Below, piece by piece: positions 1 through 12,089 of a stretch of DNA of 64,000 nucleotides. Every line of letters begins with the position of its first letter. Position 1 is the first letter of the stretch. Both the position numbers and the translations under genes were made by a program. The notes below the pieces were generated by a model. It had not been told where the DNA came from, searched no databases, and worked only from the letters and a program-made list of their open reading frames with translations. Source of the DNA: Thermodesulfobacteriota bacterium (GTDB taxonomy: Bacteria > Desulfobacterota_D > UBA1144 > Nemesobacterales > UBA2774). The DNA lies in the NCBI GenBank assembly GCA_040754335.1, contig JBFMCV010000003.1, positions 111,356 through 175,355 on the forward strand. Direction: 5' to 3'.

Positions 1-882
1 ATCCTTTATCCATTTCCAGAACTGGCTCGCCGAGTATTTCTCCTCGACGACCGCTTTGGCTCCTTTGATGAGCGCGGGATAGACGGACATTACCATGGCG
101 TTCGAATGATAGAGGGGGAGACAAGTGAAGCAGACGTCCCTCGGGCCTACGTCCATTATCTCGGCGTAGTTCCTTGCGCTCGAGTAATCGGCCGCGCAGG
201 GTCTTACGACGCCTTTAGACCTACCCGTCGTGCCCGAGGTATACATGAGCCTCGCGTAATCCATGAACGTTATCTCCACGCCCGGCTCCGTGCTCTTCTG
301 GGGATTTATGAACTCGGGATATGAAATCATGCTTTCGAAATGAAAGCCCTGTTTGTCGAATTTCTCGCTGCCGCTCCTCGTCCACACTATCACGTGTTCG
401 AGCTGAGGCAGGTCGTTCGCTATGGGCGGCATCCTGTCGAGATACTCCTCGGCTATGAATAGCGCTTTCGAATCGGAGCTGTCGAGAATGTACTGGAGGA
501 AATCCATCTTGTAAGCCGTATTGATAGGCACCATGACCGCGCCCATTTTCAGGATGCCGAACCATGTAATCACGTAGTCGTCGGAATTCGGCATATACAC
601 CGCTACCTTCTCGCCTTTTTTTATGCCGAGCCTGAGGAGGCCGTTGGCTATCTTGTTGGCGAGCTGGTTAGTCCTGAAAAAGCTGAGGGGTTTCTTGTAG
701 CCGAACTGCAGGAAGGGCTTCTTGCCGAGCTTCTTAGCCTGCTGCGTGAGTATCCTGGGGAGCACCCAGTTGGTTTTGTCCTGACCCGCGTACCACTCCA
801 CGTTGAACCTGCCGTTCTCCCTCTTGTAGGTGACCGTGTGCATGAGGTCGCGGCCTTTCTTCCGCTTGGGTTTTGCTGCCAT
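1..882 (-). CDS. Acyl-CoA synthetase (AMP-forming), C-terminus cut by window edge
   Basis: This is the N-terminal 294 residues of a class I adenylate-forming enzyme, which activates a carboxylic acid to an acyl-AMP and then an acyl-CoA. The start is the ATG at 882, because a GGAGAGG ribosome binding site lies just upstream on the minus strand. The N-terminus is basic (MAAKPKRKK). The phosphate-binding loop TSGTTGRSKGV is visible around residue 213, and upstream segments match the AMP-binding fold. The adenylation motifs further on and the C-terminal lid domain lie beyond position 1. The substrate cannot be read from this part; a medium- or long-chain fatty acid or carnitine/crotonobetaine-type acid is possible. 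The gene has no close partner here; the next features are a repeat element and tatC. Confidence 0.9.
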   Translation of the reverse strand, partial: MAAKPKRKKGRDLMHTVTYKRENGRFNVEWYAGQDKTNWVLPRILTQQAKKLGKKPFLQFGYKKPLSFFRTNQLANKIANGLLRLGIKKGEKVAVYMPNSDDYVITWFGILKMGAVMVPINTAYKMDFLQYILDSSDSKALFIAEEYLDRMPPIANDLPQLEHVIVWTRSGSEKFDKQGFHFESMISYPEFINPQKSTEPGVEITFMDYARLMYTSGTTGRSKGVVRPCAADYSSARNYAEIMDVGPRDVCFTCLPLYHSNAMVMSVYPALIKGAKAVVEEKYSASQFWKWIKD

Positions 883-1042
883 TTTTATATCCTCTCCCGG
901 GCGGTCCCGAGCCGATAAACGTCTATTTTTATGCATGACCGGTCCACGCATGGCCCGGCCACCGATTTCATTTTCTACTTTATTTTTTTATAGGGAAAAG
1001 TCAAGTGTTCCGGCCGGGCCGCGACACGGTCGTGTCGGGTGG

Positions 1043-1559
1043 TGTAGATGCCTAGTAATTCGCGGACAAAAGTTGTCCCATTCCTTTCACACTCACGCTG
1101 GAGCGACACCCGTTCAACCCTTCGATCCCCCTACGGCTTATAGCCTACCGGCGACGTGCCGCAGGCTCCCCCCTTCGCTAGAGCTTCGGGGGACAAGCAG
1201 GGCGGACGGGTTAACTTTGATGTATGAATGGAAGGTGTCACCCCCACCTTAATCCTCCCCCCTCAAGGGGGAGGAAATTTATTTGCAGTTGCTCACCCGC
1301 CGCGGATTTACCAGTAGAAAATATCGGAGCCGAGAAAGTTGCAATCTGGACATTAGGGGAGAGCGACCGATTCATTTTGTCTTCTGAATCCACAAGGTAA
1401 ATCATTAACATTGTTGCATTCGACCAGGGGCGTCCGAATTCTCTTATTCATCGAATTCGTTACTCGCTCGGAATCGTTTGTGAATGTCGGGAAATACAAA
1501 CCCACCTTCATTACATGCTATCCAGAAACATTCCAGCCGCGAATTAGTTAACATCTACA
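1043..1559. mobile_element. Non-autonomous repeat element, copy A (TGTAGATG...CATCTACA ends)
   Basis: This 517 bp stretch is bounded by inverted ends, TGTAGATG on the left and CATCTACA on the right. The inverted match continues imperfectly inward to the shared string TAATTCGCGG. Just inside the left end is a small hairpin (GGACA loop TGTCC). A second copy at 29171-29450 has the same ends and end-proximal hairpin but a different, shorter interior. No convincing coding sequence or transposase lies inside, so this looks like a MITE-like or IS-derived remnant. Its TG...CA termini resemble those of IS3/IS481-type elements. The interior also holds other palindromic repeats. The flanking bases 883-1042 and 1560-1595 show no gene; the former probably carries the promoter of the acyl-CoA synthetase gene. 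Confidence 0.6.
1254..1274. repeat. C/G palindrome inside repeat element A
   Basis: This is an 8 bp perfect stem (CCTCCCCC paired with GGGGGAGG) around a five-base loop. A related palindrome sits between trpB and trpA at 62250-62272. It looks like a dispersed intergenic palindromic repeat rather than a terminator, because no T tract follows. Confidence 0.6.
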
Positions 1560-1595
1560 GGGTAGAGATGCAACTCCCGAAACCGTAAAGATAAA

Positions 1596-2366
1596 TCAGG
1601 AAACGCCGCCGTCGGCGGGGGTTTCCGCTTCTTCGGCAGGCGCCCTTTTCTTGCCGAACATCCACGCCACCAGGATGCCGAGCTCGTAAAAAACTATTAT
1701 GGGGAGGAACATGAACATGAACGATATGGCGTCGGTCGTCGGTGTGAGCACGGCTGCAACGACGGCGCTCACGAGTATCGCGTATTTCCTCCGCTTCCTC
1801 AGCCATGCGCTCGTTACAATACCGACCCTCGCCAGTACGAAAATCACGAGAGGGAACTCGAATATGAGCCCGAATCCAAGAATAAGGGCCATGAAGAACG
1901 AGAGTGCCTCCTTTATCGAAGGGAAAGCCTTCACGTACTCGGAAGAATATTCGTTGAGGAGGAACCTGAATGCCGGGGGCGCCGCGACGTAGTAGCAGAA
2001 CGAAGCCCCGAACGCGAAGAACAGAGTTCCGAAAAGAATAAACGGGATTATTATCTGCTTTTCATGCTTGTATAGTCCCGGCGCGACGAATTTCCAGGCC
2101 TGATAGAGTATAAAAGGCACTGCGGCGGCGATAGCCGTGAATATGGCGACTTTAAGATAGGTCATGAACCCTTCGGCGGGCATAGTGAATATGAGCACGC
2201 TCCCCTCGGGAAGGTTATCCCTGATAGGCTCCATAAGAAAATCGAATATCCGGCCGGAGAAATAGTACGCCGGAATGAAGCAGACGAGAACCGCCAGGAG
2301 CGACCAGAGGAGCCTCCTCCTTAATTCACCCAGGTGCTCGAGGAACGACATTTTGGATTCTTCCAT
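1596..2366 (-). CDS. tatC: Twin-arginine translocase subunit TatC
   Basis: TatC is the membrane receptor that recognises twin-arginine signal peptides and exports folded proteins. The 256-residue protein has the expected six hydrophobic segments. The conserved cytoplasmic N-terminus HLGELRRRLL carries the Glu and Arg residues of the TatC signature, and the loop after TM2 reads KFVAPGLYKHEK. The C-terminal tail after about residue 237 is charged, then rich in Ala/Glu. The start at 2366 gives MEESKMSF; the internal Met6 is an alternative. No tatA or tatB gene lies beside it, so the complex must draw those subunits from elsewhere. The length is typical of the family. Confidence 0.96.
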   Translation of the reverse strand: MEESKMSFLEHLGELRRRLLWSLLAVLVCFIPAYYFSGRIFDFLMEPIRDNLPEGSVLIFTMPAEGFMTYLKVAIFTAIAAAVPFILYQAWKFVAPGLYKHEKQIIIPFILFGTLFFAFGASFCYYVAAPPAFRFLLNEYSSEYVKAFPSIKEALSFFMALILGFGLIFEFPLVIFVLARVGIVTSAWLRKRRKYAILVSAVVAAVLTPTTDAISFMFMFLPIIVFYELGILVAWMFGKKRAPAEEAETPADGGVS

Positions 2367-2504
2367 GGATGCGGCAAAAGATTAACTCAATAGCGGGCGG
2401 TTCTCAAACAACGTCTCGCGGCGCGCACACGATCATATTCATCGCGGGAGTCACCCTCCCGGGCGCCCCGGCAGAGCACGGCCGCCCGCGGGCAGCCTCT
2501 GAAA

Positions 2505-2533
2505 TTGACAACAAATCATGGCTCGCATATATT
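2505..2533 (+). promoter_or_regulatory. Near-consensus sigma70-type promoter for serA-hisZ-purA
   Basis: TTGACA at 2505-2510 is separated by exactly 17 bases from TATATT at 2528-2533. Transcription would begin near 2540 and leave a leader of about 40 bases before the serA start. The hexamers and spacing are seen directly; promoter activity is inferred. Confidence 0.7.
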
Positions 2534-2577
2534 GTTATCCCTGTAAAATAATCCCCTAACATCTCTCGGAGGAAGAA

Positions 2578-4164
2578 TTGAAAGTACTGATTACAGACGG
2601 TATGACCAAGGAAGGTCTCAGCATTCTGGAATCCGCCGAAGGTCTTGACCTGGACGTAAGAAAGAGCACACCCAAGGAGGAATTGGCTGGAATCATAGGC
2701 GGTTACGACGCTATTGTCATAAGGAGCGCGACCAAGCTCACAGCCGATTTAATCGAGGCCGGGAAGAACCTGCGCGTAATAGGCAGGGCGGGGATAGGGG
2801 TCGACAACGTCGACGTCGAAGCCGCGACGAAGAAAGGCATCGTCGTGATGAACACACCCGAAGCGAACGCGATTACGACTGCCGAGCACACGATCACCCT
2901 GATGCTCTCCCTCGCGAGGCAGATACCGCAGGCGCACGCCTCGATCAAGACGGGCAAATGGGAAAGGAGCAAGTTCAAAGGAATAGAAATCTACGGCAAG
3001 ACGCTCGGATGCATCGGCCTCGGGAATATAGGCAAGCTCGTCGCCGAGAGGGCGCTCGGGCTCAAGATGAACGTCATCGCCTACGACCCGTTCCTGTCCA
3101 AGGAAGCGGCCGAGAGAATAGGCGTAGAGCTCGTCGCGCTCGACGAGCTGCTGAAGAGATCCGACATAATAACGATACACACTCCGCTCACGCCGGAGAC
3201 GAAAGACCTCATTAATAAAGACACCATCGAGAAGACCAAGAAAGGGGTCGTGTTCATAAACTGCGCGCGAGGCGGAGTGATAAACGAAAAGGACATCGCC
3301 GAGGCCATAAAATCGGGGAGGGTCGCCGGCGCCGCTTTCGACGTATACGCAAACGAGCCCCCCGAGGAGGGCAACCCGCTCCTCACGCTCGAAGAAAACG
3401 TGGTATTTACCCCTCACCTGGGGGCGTCGACGGAAGAGGCGCAGACCAAAGTGGGAGTCGCGATCGCCGAGCAGATAGTTGACTTCCTTAAAAACGGGGT
3501 AGTGAAGAACGCGGTGAACATGCCGTCCGTAAGCCTCGAGCTGCTTAAAACGATGAGGCCTTATCTAAACCTCGCGGAGAAGCTGGGTAGCCTCCAGGGA
3601 CAGCTCTGCAAGGGCGGGGTCGAGGAAATACACATAGAATACGACGGTGAGGTCTCGGAGCTCGACACCTCGCCCATAACCGTAGCCGCTCTCAAGGGGT
3701 TCCTCACGCCCATGATGGATGTGGTCGTGAGCCACGTGAACGCCCCGGTCATAGCCGAGGAGCGCGGCATAAAGGTAATCGAATCCAAGTCCGCGCAGAC
3801 CAAAGACTACAGGAGCCTGATATCCATTAAAGTGAAGACGGAAGGGGGCGAGAGCCACGTGTCGGGCACTATATTCGGGAAAGAAGAGCCTAGATTCGTC
3901 AGGATAAACGGTGTTACAATAGATGTTGTGCCCAAGGGTTACCTCCTAGTCAGCGAGAACTACGACAGGCCGGGGTTCATAGGGGCTATGTGTACGCTCC
4001 TCGGGGAAAACGGGGTCAACATCGGCCTCCTGCACCTGGGGAGGGAGGCGATCGGCGGGAGGGCGATAGTCTTTACGAACGTGGACTCCCCGGTGCCGGC
4101 CAACGTTATCGAAAAAATATCCAAGCTTCCGGACATCATTTCCGTGACGCAGGTCAATCTTTAG
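2578..4164 (+). CDS. serA: D-3-phosphoglycerate dehydrogenase
   Basis: SerA oxidises 3-phosphoglycerate to 3-phosphohydroxypyruvate, the first step of serine synthesis. The start is TTG at 2578, chosen because the strong site CGGAGGAAG sits just upstream. The 528 residues match the long SerA form. They comprise a substrate domain interleaved with the NAD domain (GLGNIGKLVAE), then the dehydrogenase segment with catalytic His in TPHLGAST, an intervening ASB domain, and a C-terminal ACT domain (about 455-528) that normally binds serine for feedback control. The hisZ start codon directly follows the stop codon, so the two are translationally coupled. A clear promoter lies upstream. Confidence 0.97.
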   Translation: MKVLITDGMTKEGLSILESAEGLDLDVRKSTPKEELAGIIGGYDAIVIRSATKLTADLIEAGKNLRVIGRAGIGVDNVDVEAATKKGIVVMNTPEANAITTAEHTITLMLSLARQIPQAHASIKTGKWERSKFKGIEIYGKTLGCIGLGNIGKLVAERALGLKMNVIAYDPFLSKEAAERIGVELVALDELLKRSDIITIHTPLTPETKDLINKDTIEKTKKGVVFINCARGGVINEKDIAEAIKSGRVAGAAFDVYANEPPEEGNPLLTLEENVVFTPHLGASTEEAQTKVGVAIAEQIVDFLKNGVVKNAVNMPSVSLELLKTMRPYLNLAEKLGSLQGQLCKGGVEEIHIEYDGEVSELDTSPITVAALKGFLTPMMDVVVSHVNAPVIAEERGIKVIESKSAQTKDYRSLISIKVKTEGGESHVSGTIFGKEEPRFVRINGVTIDVVPKGYLLVSENYDRPGFIGAMCTLLGENGVNIGLLHLGREAIGGRAIVFTNVDSPVPANVIEKISKLPDIISVTQVNL

Positions 4165-6710
<2,546 letters not shown>

Positions 6711-6719
6711 TACCCGGAA

Positions 6720-7172
6720 TTAATCGAATTCGTATTCCCTGACCCAGTATGTCAGGTTGGGACTCCAGCTTTCCAAACGCACCGCATCGATCTTGTTGTA
6801 GAAGTAATCGCCTTCCGTCTGGAACTCTTTCTTGAAGAGACCGACGACCCTGATGTAGTCGCCGTCGGCGACAGGCGCTTCGCCGTTGACATACACGTCG
6901 ATCCCTATCCCCTGCCTGTCGGCGAGAGTGAACACGGTAAAGACCTGCTCCACTCCGTTCACCATCACCCCCGTAGACTCGACCCTCGGGCGCCATATCT
7001 TTCCTATGACTATAACTCCCGACATGTCATAGGCGTCGGGGCTGGCCAGTATTGTCGAGATGCTTACGTTTTGCGAGGGGAGCGCAGTGTCGGGATCCCT
7101 CCACTCACGGGAACAAGCCGTGAATATGGAGAGGATTATTAAAAGTGTCAGCACGCATGAGAATTGTCGCAT
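6720..7172 (-). CDS. Small lipoprotein with OB-like beta-rich domain
   Basis: The 150-residue product starts with a short signal peptide ending in the lipobox IFTAC, so it is probably a lipid-anchored envelope protein. The mature part has alternating beta strands with the pattern GVIVIGKIW...VFTVFTLADRQGIGIDVYV...DGDYIRVVGLF. This recalls small OB folds such as those of CcmE-like proteins, but I cannot place it in a named family. It converges on purA with nine bases between the stop codons. The gene seems to stand alone; the PhoH-type gene lies upstream on the same strand. Function unknown. Confidence 0.75.
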   Translation of the reverse strand: MRQFSCVLTLLIILSIFTACSREWRDPDTALPSQNVSISTILASPDAYDMSGVIVIGKIWRPRVESTGVMVNGVEQVFTVFTLADRQGIGIDVYVNGEAPVADGDYIRVVGLFKKEFQTEGDYFYNKIDAVRLESWSPNLTYWVREYEFD

Positions 7173-7224
7173 CGGGAACGCCTCCGTTGAGGATGCCGGT
7201 CAGTAGAGAATTATAACACAATCC

Positions 7225-8196
7225 TTACGAATTTTTCTCGTACGCTTCTATAATTTTCCTGACGAGCGGGTGCCTCACAACGTCGTTCTTAGAGAAATAC
7301 ACGAAGGAGATGCCTTCGATCCTTTTCATCAGCATCTCGGCCTCCAGCAGGCCCGATCTCTCGCTCGCCGCCAGGTCCACCTGCGTGGTATCCCCGGTAA
7401 TCACGGCCTTCGAATTATAGCCGAGCCGCGTAAGGAACATCTTCATCTGCATCGACGTGGTGTTCTGGGCCTCGTCCAATATTATGAATGCATCGTTCAG
7501 CGTCCTTCCCCTCATGAATGCGAGCGGGGCTATCTCTATGGCTCCCTTCTCGAGTAGACGCGAGGCCTTTTCATAGTCCATCATGTCGTATAGCGCGTCG
7601 AGGAGCGGCCTGAGATAAGGGTCGACCTTCTGCGAGAGATCGCCCGGAAGGAACCCGAGCTTCTCCCCGGCCTCCACGGCGGGCCTCGTGAGCACTATCC
7701 GGTTTACCTCCTTATTGACGAAGGCCGAGACCGCCATGGCCATCGCGAGGTACGTCTTTCCAGTCCCCGCGGGGCCGATCCCGAACACTATGTCGTGCCT
7801 CCTGATCGATTCTATATATATCTTCTGCGCGATGCTCTTGGGAGCGATTATCCGTTTCCTCGTCGATACGCAGACCGTGTCGAGGAACACATCCGCGAGC
7901 CTTATCTTCCCCTCGTCCACTATCCTTGCCGCAAGCTCGATATCCGCCGGGTCGAGCGTATAGCCCTTCTCGAGGAGACCGTACATCTCCCTCAAGAACC
8001 TGTTGGCGGACTCGACTCCTTCCTCCTCGCCCTCGAGGTTGAGCTTCCCGCCCCTCGAATGGATCTTTATCCCGTAATGGCCCTCGATTTCCTTAAGGTT
8101 GTCGTTATTCTCCCCGTAAAGCTCCTTGACCAGGTTGTTGTCGCCGAATTCGAGCTCTTTCGCGCTCCCGTTTTCGATTCTAATAGTTTCCTGCAT
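7225..8196 (-). CDS. phoH: PhoH-family ATPase (YbeZ-like)
   Basis: PhoH-family proteins are P-loop ATPases linked to RNA metabolism and, in the YbeZ branch, to ribosome maturation with YbeY. The 323 residues contain an N-terminal KH-like segment (about 20-75, with IEGHYGIKIHSRGGK), then the ATPase domain with Walker A GPAGTGKTYLAMA near residue 140 and Walker B FIILDEAQNTT. The start is the ATG at 8196. The usual partner ybeY is not adjacent. About 290 bases upstream (8197-8490) hold no gene I can support; they include AT-rich stretches that could carry its promoter. Confidence 0.92.
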   Translation of the reverse strand: MQETIRIENGSAKELEFGDNNLVKELYGENNDNLKEIEGHYGIKIHSRGGKLNLEGEEEGVESANRFLREMYGLLEKGYTLDPADIELAARIVDEGKIRLADVFLDTVCVSTRKRIIAPKSIAQKIYIESIRRHDIVFGIGPAGTGKTYLAMAMAVSAFVNKEVNRIVLTRPAVEAGEKLGFLPGDLSQKVDPYLRPLLDALYDMMDYEKASRLLEKGAIEIAPLAFMRGRTLNDAFIILDEAQNTTSMQMKMFLTRLGYNSKAVITGDTTQVDLAASERSGLLEAEMLMKRIEGISFVYFSKNDVVRHPLVRKIIEAYEKNS

Positions 8197-8490
8197 AGTT
8201 ATTCAGTCTTTCCTCCTCCCGGATTCATACCGGGATTTATATATAAAATATATGCATTGCCTGGGGATTTTACAGACCGGGAAAACGGGCATAAAGGTTC
8301 CGCCGTCCGGAACGAAGCGTGAGATTGACGGACCAACGTAGGGAGGTTGAGGGTTTCCTTTATTTTATTTCCCAACTATGAAGTAATGTGGTGCCGGGGA
8401 TTTCCTTCATTTTTAACAGTGATTAGTATAACAGAACGCCCGCCAAATCCAACCCCGCGCCGCAGCCCCTTCAGCCGTGAAAGCGCACGC

Positions 8491-9306
8491 TCACTTGTCT
8501 ATGAGAGAGGGGTCCGGGTGCTTGAACCGGTAACCGAGCAGCATCTTCAGCTTCTCGCTCTTTATTATCTTAAATCCCCTTCCCCCTCCGTCTGCGAAAT
8601 CAGGCGGTTTAAGCCCCAGCTTGCGGGCCTGGGCTGTGTAATATTCCTTTCTTAGCGGGTGCTTATCCGCGCAGGCGTTGAGCGTCTCCCCCCAAAGATT
8701 CCGCTCGATGATCCTGTGGATTATCGCCACGCAATCGTCCCTGTGTATGAGGTTCACGGGGGCGTTCCCCCCCGTAATACCGCTTTTCCCCGCAAGGAAC
8801 CTGCCGGGCATCCGGTCGTAGCCTATGAGCCCGCCTAACCTGAGTATCGTCGTCTCGAAACGGGCGCATTCGCGTAGGAGCCTCTCGGCCTCGAGAAGGG
8901 CTATGCCCGAGGGCTTTTCAGGCGGCTCCCGATCATCCTCCGTGACTTCACGGTTAAGATCCGGATAAACGGATGTCGAGCTTACGAAGAGCACTTTTTT
9001 GACGGGGGAGGATTCGATACGGGCGATCAAGGACCTGATCTGGGCCGGGTGATACTCGGCGATGTCGTCCCTCCTCCCGGGCGGGAAGTTGACTACCAGC
9101 ACGCCGCAATTGAAAAAATCATTGAGTCCCTCGCCCCTGAGGCCGGGATCGAGGACCAGATAAAAAGGCTCGATGCCGCGGGCCCCTATCACTTCGAGCT
9201 CGCTACGGGTCCTGGTCGACCCCTTCACGGCATAGCCCTTCCCTATCAGGTATTCACCCAGAGGCAGCCCCAGCCAGCCGCATCCCAGTATGCTTATCGT
9301 TTCCAT
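8491..9306 (-). CDS. NAD(P)-dependent SDR/epimerase family protein (YeeZ-like)
   Basis: This is a 271-residue Rossmann-fold protein of the extended short-chain dehydrogenase group. The nucleotide loop at the N-terminus is ISILGCGWLGLPLG, a GxGxxG variant like that of YeeZ and related sugar-nucleotide epimerase homologues. SSTSVYPD follows at about residue 109, where the catalytic Ser region lies. The canonical YxxxK motif is not evident, so activity is uncertain. The substrate is unknown. The stop of the downstream purC gene is separate, and this gene appears to be its own unit. Confidence 0.8.
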   Translation of the reverse strand: METISILGCGWLGLPLGEYLIGKGYAVKGSTRTRSELEVIGARGIEPFYLVLDPGLRGEGLNDFFNCGVLVVNFPPGRRDDIAEYHPAQIRSLIARIESSPVKKVLFVSSTSVYPDLNREVTEDDREPPEKPSGIALLEAERLLRECARFETTILRLGGLIGYDRMPGRFLAGKSGITGGNAPVNLIHRDDCVAIIHRIIERNLWGETLNACADKHPLRKEYYTAQARKLGLKPPDFADGGGRGFKIIKSEKLKMLLGYRFKHPDPSLIDK

Positions 9307-9386
9307 ATGAATTCAATGGTAAGCGGTAATTTGCGGACGTTCAATCCCCGGCCGGGGGCTCACCCGTTAACGCATCTCGATATCGT

Positions 9387-10286
9387 TCATTTCGTAAGAC
9401 GTTCGAGCGCTTCTTTATATTTCTCGGAGGTTTTGCGGACGATCTCGGGGGGAAGGGCCGGCGCGGGCGGGCGCTTGTCCCAATCGAGCGACTCGAGATA
9501 GTCCCTGACGAACTGTTTATCGAAGCTCTTCTGGGGGCCTCCGGGTTTATATTCGTCCCGGGGCCAGAACCGGGACGAGTCGGGCGTGAGCGCCTCGTCT
9601 ATGAGTATGAGCTCCCCCGTTTTTTCGTCTATACCGAATTCGAATTTCGTGTCGGCGATTATTATCCCTTTCTTCTCCGCTATATCCCTCGCCCTCGAAT
9701 AAAGCGCTATGCTCACGTCCCTGACCCTTTCAGTAAGCTCTCTACCGAGAAGTTCCGCTGCGCGCTCGAAGCTGATGTTTTCGTCGTGTGTGCCTTCCTC
9801 GGCCTTCGTCGAAGGTGTGAATATGGGCGTTTCGAGCTTCGAAGATTCCGGGAGCCCGGGAGGAAGCGGGATTCCGCATATTGAATTTTTCTTCTTGTAT
9901 TCTTTCCAGCCCGAGCCCGCGACGTACCCCCTTACTATGCATTCGACAGGAAGGGGCTTCGTCTTCCTTACGAGCATGCTCCTCCCCCGGAGCACTTCCC
10001 TGTATTTCCGGAACTCTTCGGGATAGTCGTCCACGTCCGTCGATATCAAGTGGTTCTGTACGATGTCTTCGGTTTGTCCGAACCAGTATTTAGATATCGT
10101 ATTCAGCACCTTCCCCTTTCCCGGTATGCCTTCGGGGAGCACCACGTCGAACGCCGAAATACGGTCTGAAGCGACGAGGAGGAGCTTATCGCCGAGGTCG
10201 TAGATGTCCCTCACCTTACCCCTCCTGGGAGGTCCCACACCCTCGAAATCGGTGCGCATCACGATCATGTTTTCTTTTGTTGCCAT
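9387..10286 (-). CDS. purC: Phosphoribosylaminoimidazole-succinocarboxamide synthase
   Basis: PurC condenses CAIR with aspartate using ATP in purine synthesis. The 299 residues are the longer form of SAICAR synthetase seen in yeast and some bacteria, rather than the roughly 237-residue Escherichia type. Visible signatures are [25 protein letters not shown], where the Arg-Asp and Ser-Asp residues bind substrate, then [17 protein letters not shown] and later [14 protein letters not shown]. The start is uncertain: an in-frame GTG lies at 10295 and Met codons also occur further in, and none has a clear ribosome binding site. I chose the ATG at 10286. Confidence 0.94.
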   Translation of the reverse strand: MATKENMIVMRTDFEGVGPPRRGKVRDIYDLGDKLLLVASDRISAFDVVLPEGIPGKGKVLNTISKYWFGQTEDIVQNHLISTDVDDYPEEFRKYREVLRGRSMLVRKTKPLPVECIVRGYVAGSGWKEYKKKNSICGIPLPPGLPESSKLETPIFTPSTKAEEGTHDENISFERAAELLGRELTERVRDVSIALYSRARDIAEKKGIIIADTKFEFGIDEKTGELILIDEALTPDSSRFWPRDEYKPGGPQKSFDKQFVRDYLESLDWDKRPPAPALPPEIVRKTSEKYKEALERLTK

Positions 10287-10395
10287 AAGTCGCACGAGAC
10301 AGCCAAGAAATCAGCGGAGAGAATTCTATTAAAGAAAAAAAGGTATGTCAAAGGATTATTATATACGGAGACGCATACGTTCCTCCGTGCAGGCT

Positions 10396-10695
10396 TCAAT
10401 ACTTTCGATGATCGAGCGGGCCTTCGATCCCTATCCGCAGAAGCTCCTTTATGCGGTGCTCAACTCCGGGGAACCTGCCTCTTAACTCCCCTTCGATCAT
10501 GAGAAGGCCGTCGAGCTCAGGTCCTGCAAGCGTCTCGTCGAGGAGCTTGAACGCGCGAGCCCGGACGGTCTCATAACCGAGCGGATTGCCCCTCTTTTCG
10601 AGCGCATCCGAGAGACCTTTGAGAAAATCGGTATAATAACCGAGTATAGAGTTTATTTTGTTGCGCCTTTCGAGAGGGTTTTCCTTAACTGTCAT
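10396..10695 (-). CDS. Conserved hypothetical protein, 99 aa, mostly helical
   Basis: I do not recognise this protein. It is soluble, strongly charged and predicted by eye to be largely helical, with no cysteine cluster or known motif. Its start codon overlaps the stop of the upstream membrane-protein gene by four bases (ATGA), so the two are translationally coupled and may work together. The purC start lies about 110 bases downstream on the same strand. Confidence 0.65.
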   Translation of the reverse strand: MTVKENPLERRNKINSILGYYTDFLKGLSDALEKRGNPLGYETVRARAFKLLDETLAGPELDGLLMIEGELRGRFPGVEHRIKELLRIGIEGPLDHRKY

Positions 10696-10988
10696 TTAGC
10701 CCCGCCTGACGTCCTGCCTCTCAACCTCGAGGCGTCTAAGATGTCTTTCAGGAACCACATGAGGAGGAACGGGAGATAATAAAAAAGAGTAACGTAGAAT
10801 GACGTAGCGGGATTGTGGTAGAGGGCCCAGATGCCCGTGAAATCGAGAAGCGCGACTGAGCCCAAAACAATATACGCCCTCTTGTAAGGGTCTGTAACCC
10901 ATCGCCTGAGCAAGAGATTGGCGCCTCTCGAAAGTATGGTCACGTTTATAAAAGCTCCCGCGAGCCGCCACAGCATGAGCGTGTCCAT
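10692..10988 (-). CDS. Small membrane protein, 98 aa
   Basis: The protein has two or three hydrophobic segments (about residues 3-25, 38-58 and 64-84) joined by short charged loops and a basic C-terminal tail. No family is recognised. The ATGA overlap with the following 99-residue gene argues for a two-gene unit. Another reading frame over the same bases is open but lacks a plausible protein. Confidence 0.65.
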   Translation of the reverse strand: MDTLMLWRLAGAFINVTILSRGANLLLRRWVTDPYKRAYIVLGSVALLDFTGIWALYHNPATSFYVTLFYYLPFLLMWFLKDILDASRLRGRTSGGAK

Positions 10989-11160
10989 ATCTATTCAGCC
11001 CCTCCTTAAAGTCCGCCGCTCAACTTTTTTACTTGAAAATCTGCGATGAACCATTATTTTCATTATATCACCCGAAGGTAAAGGTGTATAACTTTGCGAA
11101 CCCGCCGTCAGAGACGGAACGGACTGTAAATTAACTGTTTTTTTATTGGGAGACATAAAA

Positions 11161-12030
11161 ATGAACACACTCAAAAGCCTTATACTTCTCGTAGCCCTCT
11201 CCGCGATCCTGATGTGGATAGGCGGAGCCATAGGAGGGAAGCAGGGCCTTATAATCGCTTTCGGCTTCGCGATGGTTATGAATTTCGCGAGCTATTGGTG
11301 GAGCGACAAGATCGTCCTTTCCCTTTACGGGGCTAAGGAGGTTAAATACGAAGACGCGCCCGAGCTTTACGGGGACATACAGGACCTCGCACAGAGGGCG
11401 GGGCTCCCAATGCCGAGGGTGTATATCACCCCGCAGGAGCAGCCGAACGCCTTCGCCACAGGGAGGAACCCCGAGCACGCGGCAGTAGCGGTCACGCAGG
11501 GCATACTGAGGCTGCTCAGCCGCGAGGAATTGCGCGGAGTGCTCGCCCACGAGCTCGCGCACGTGAAGCACAGGGACATACCGATAGGGTCTATCGCCGC
11601 GACGATAGCGACTGCAATTACCTACCTCGCCTACATGGCGCAGTTCGCCGCAATATTCGGAGGAGGAGGCGGAGGCGACAGGGAGAGGGGCGGGAACCCG
11701 CTCGGACTCCTCGTAATGGCCATAGTTGCCCCGCTTGCGGCCACGATAATAAGGCTCGCTATCTCGAGGACGAGGGAATACGGAGCCGATCAGGGCGGAG
11801 CCGAGATCAGCGGAAACCCTCTCTCGCTTGCGAACGCTCTCAGGAAACTGGGGGCGGCTTCAGGGAGAATCCCTCTCAGGGTGAGCGAGCAGGTAGCCGA
11901 CAGCACCTCTCACATGCTTATTGCCAACCCTCTCTCCGGACACGGGCTGTCCTCTCTGTTCAGCACGCACCCGCCTATGGAAGAGAGGATAAGAAGGCTC
12001 GAAGAGATGGCAGCCGGTATCTCCAGGTAA
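11161..12030 (+). CDS. htpX: HtpX-like membrane zinc metalloprotease
   Basis: HtpX is an inner-membrane M48 peptidase that degrades misfolded membrane proteins. The start at ATG 11161 is preferred over the upstream in-frame TTG, because GGGAGA precedes it and the protein then begins [10 protein letters not shown], as in the family. Two N-terminal hydrophobic segments are followed by the zinc motif HELAH at residues 130-134, a second pair of hydrophobic segments around a Gly-rich loop, a downstream [10 protein letters not shown] with the third zinc ligand Glu, and the C-terminal [14 protein letters not shown]. The 289-residue length is normal. Confidence 0.96.
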   Translation: MNTLKSLILLVALSAILMWIGGAIGGKQGLIIAFGFAMVMNFASYWWSDKIVLSLYGAKEVKYEDAPELYGDIQDLAQRAGLPMPRVYITPQEQPNAFATGRNPEHAAVAVTQGILRLLSREELRGVLAHELAHVKHRDIPIGSIAATIATAITYLAYMAQFAAIFGGGGGGDRERGGNPLGLLVMAIVAPLAATIIRLAISRTREYGADQGGAEISGNPLSLANALRKLGAASGRIPLRVSEQVADSTSHMLIANPLSGHGLSSLFSTHPPMEERIRRLEEMAAGISR

Positions 12031-12089
12031 ACACAAGGGTCATGTCGAACAGTTAGTAACGCTTCAGAATATGCTGCCGCCCGAGGGTC

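Noticed and set aside
830-1252. A 140-codon frame entering repeat element A
   Set aside because: It crosses the acyl-CoA synthetase start and the element end, and has no domain or ribosome binding site.
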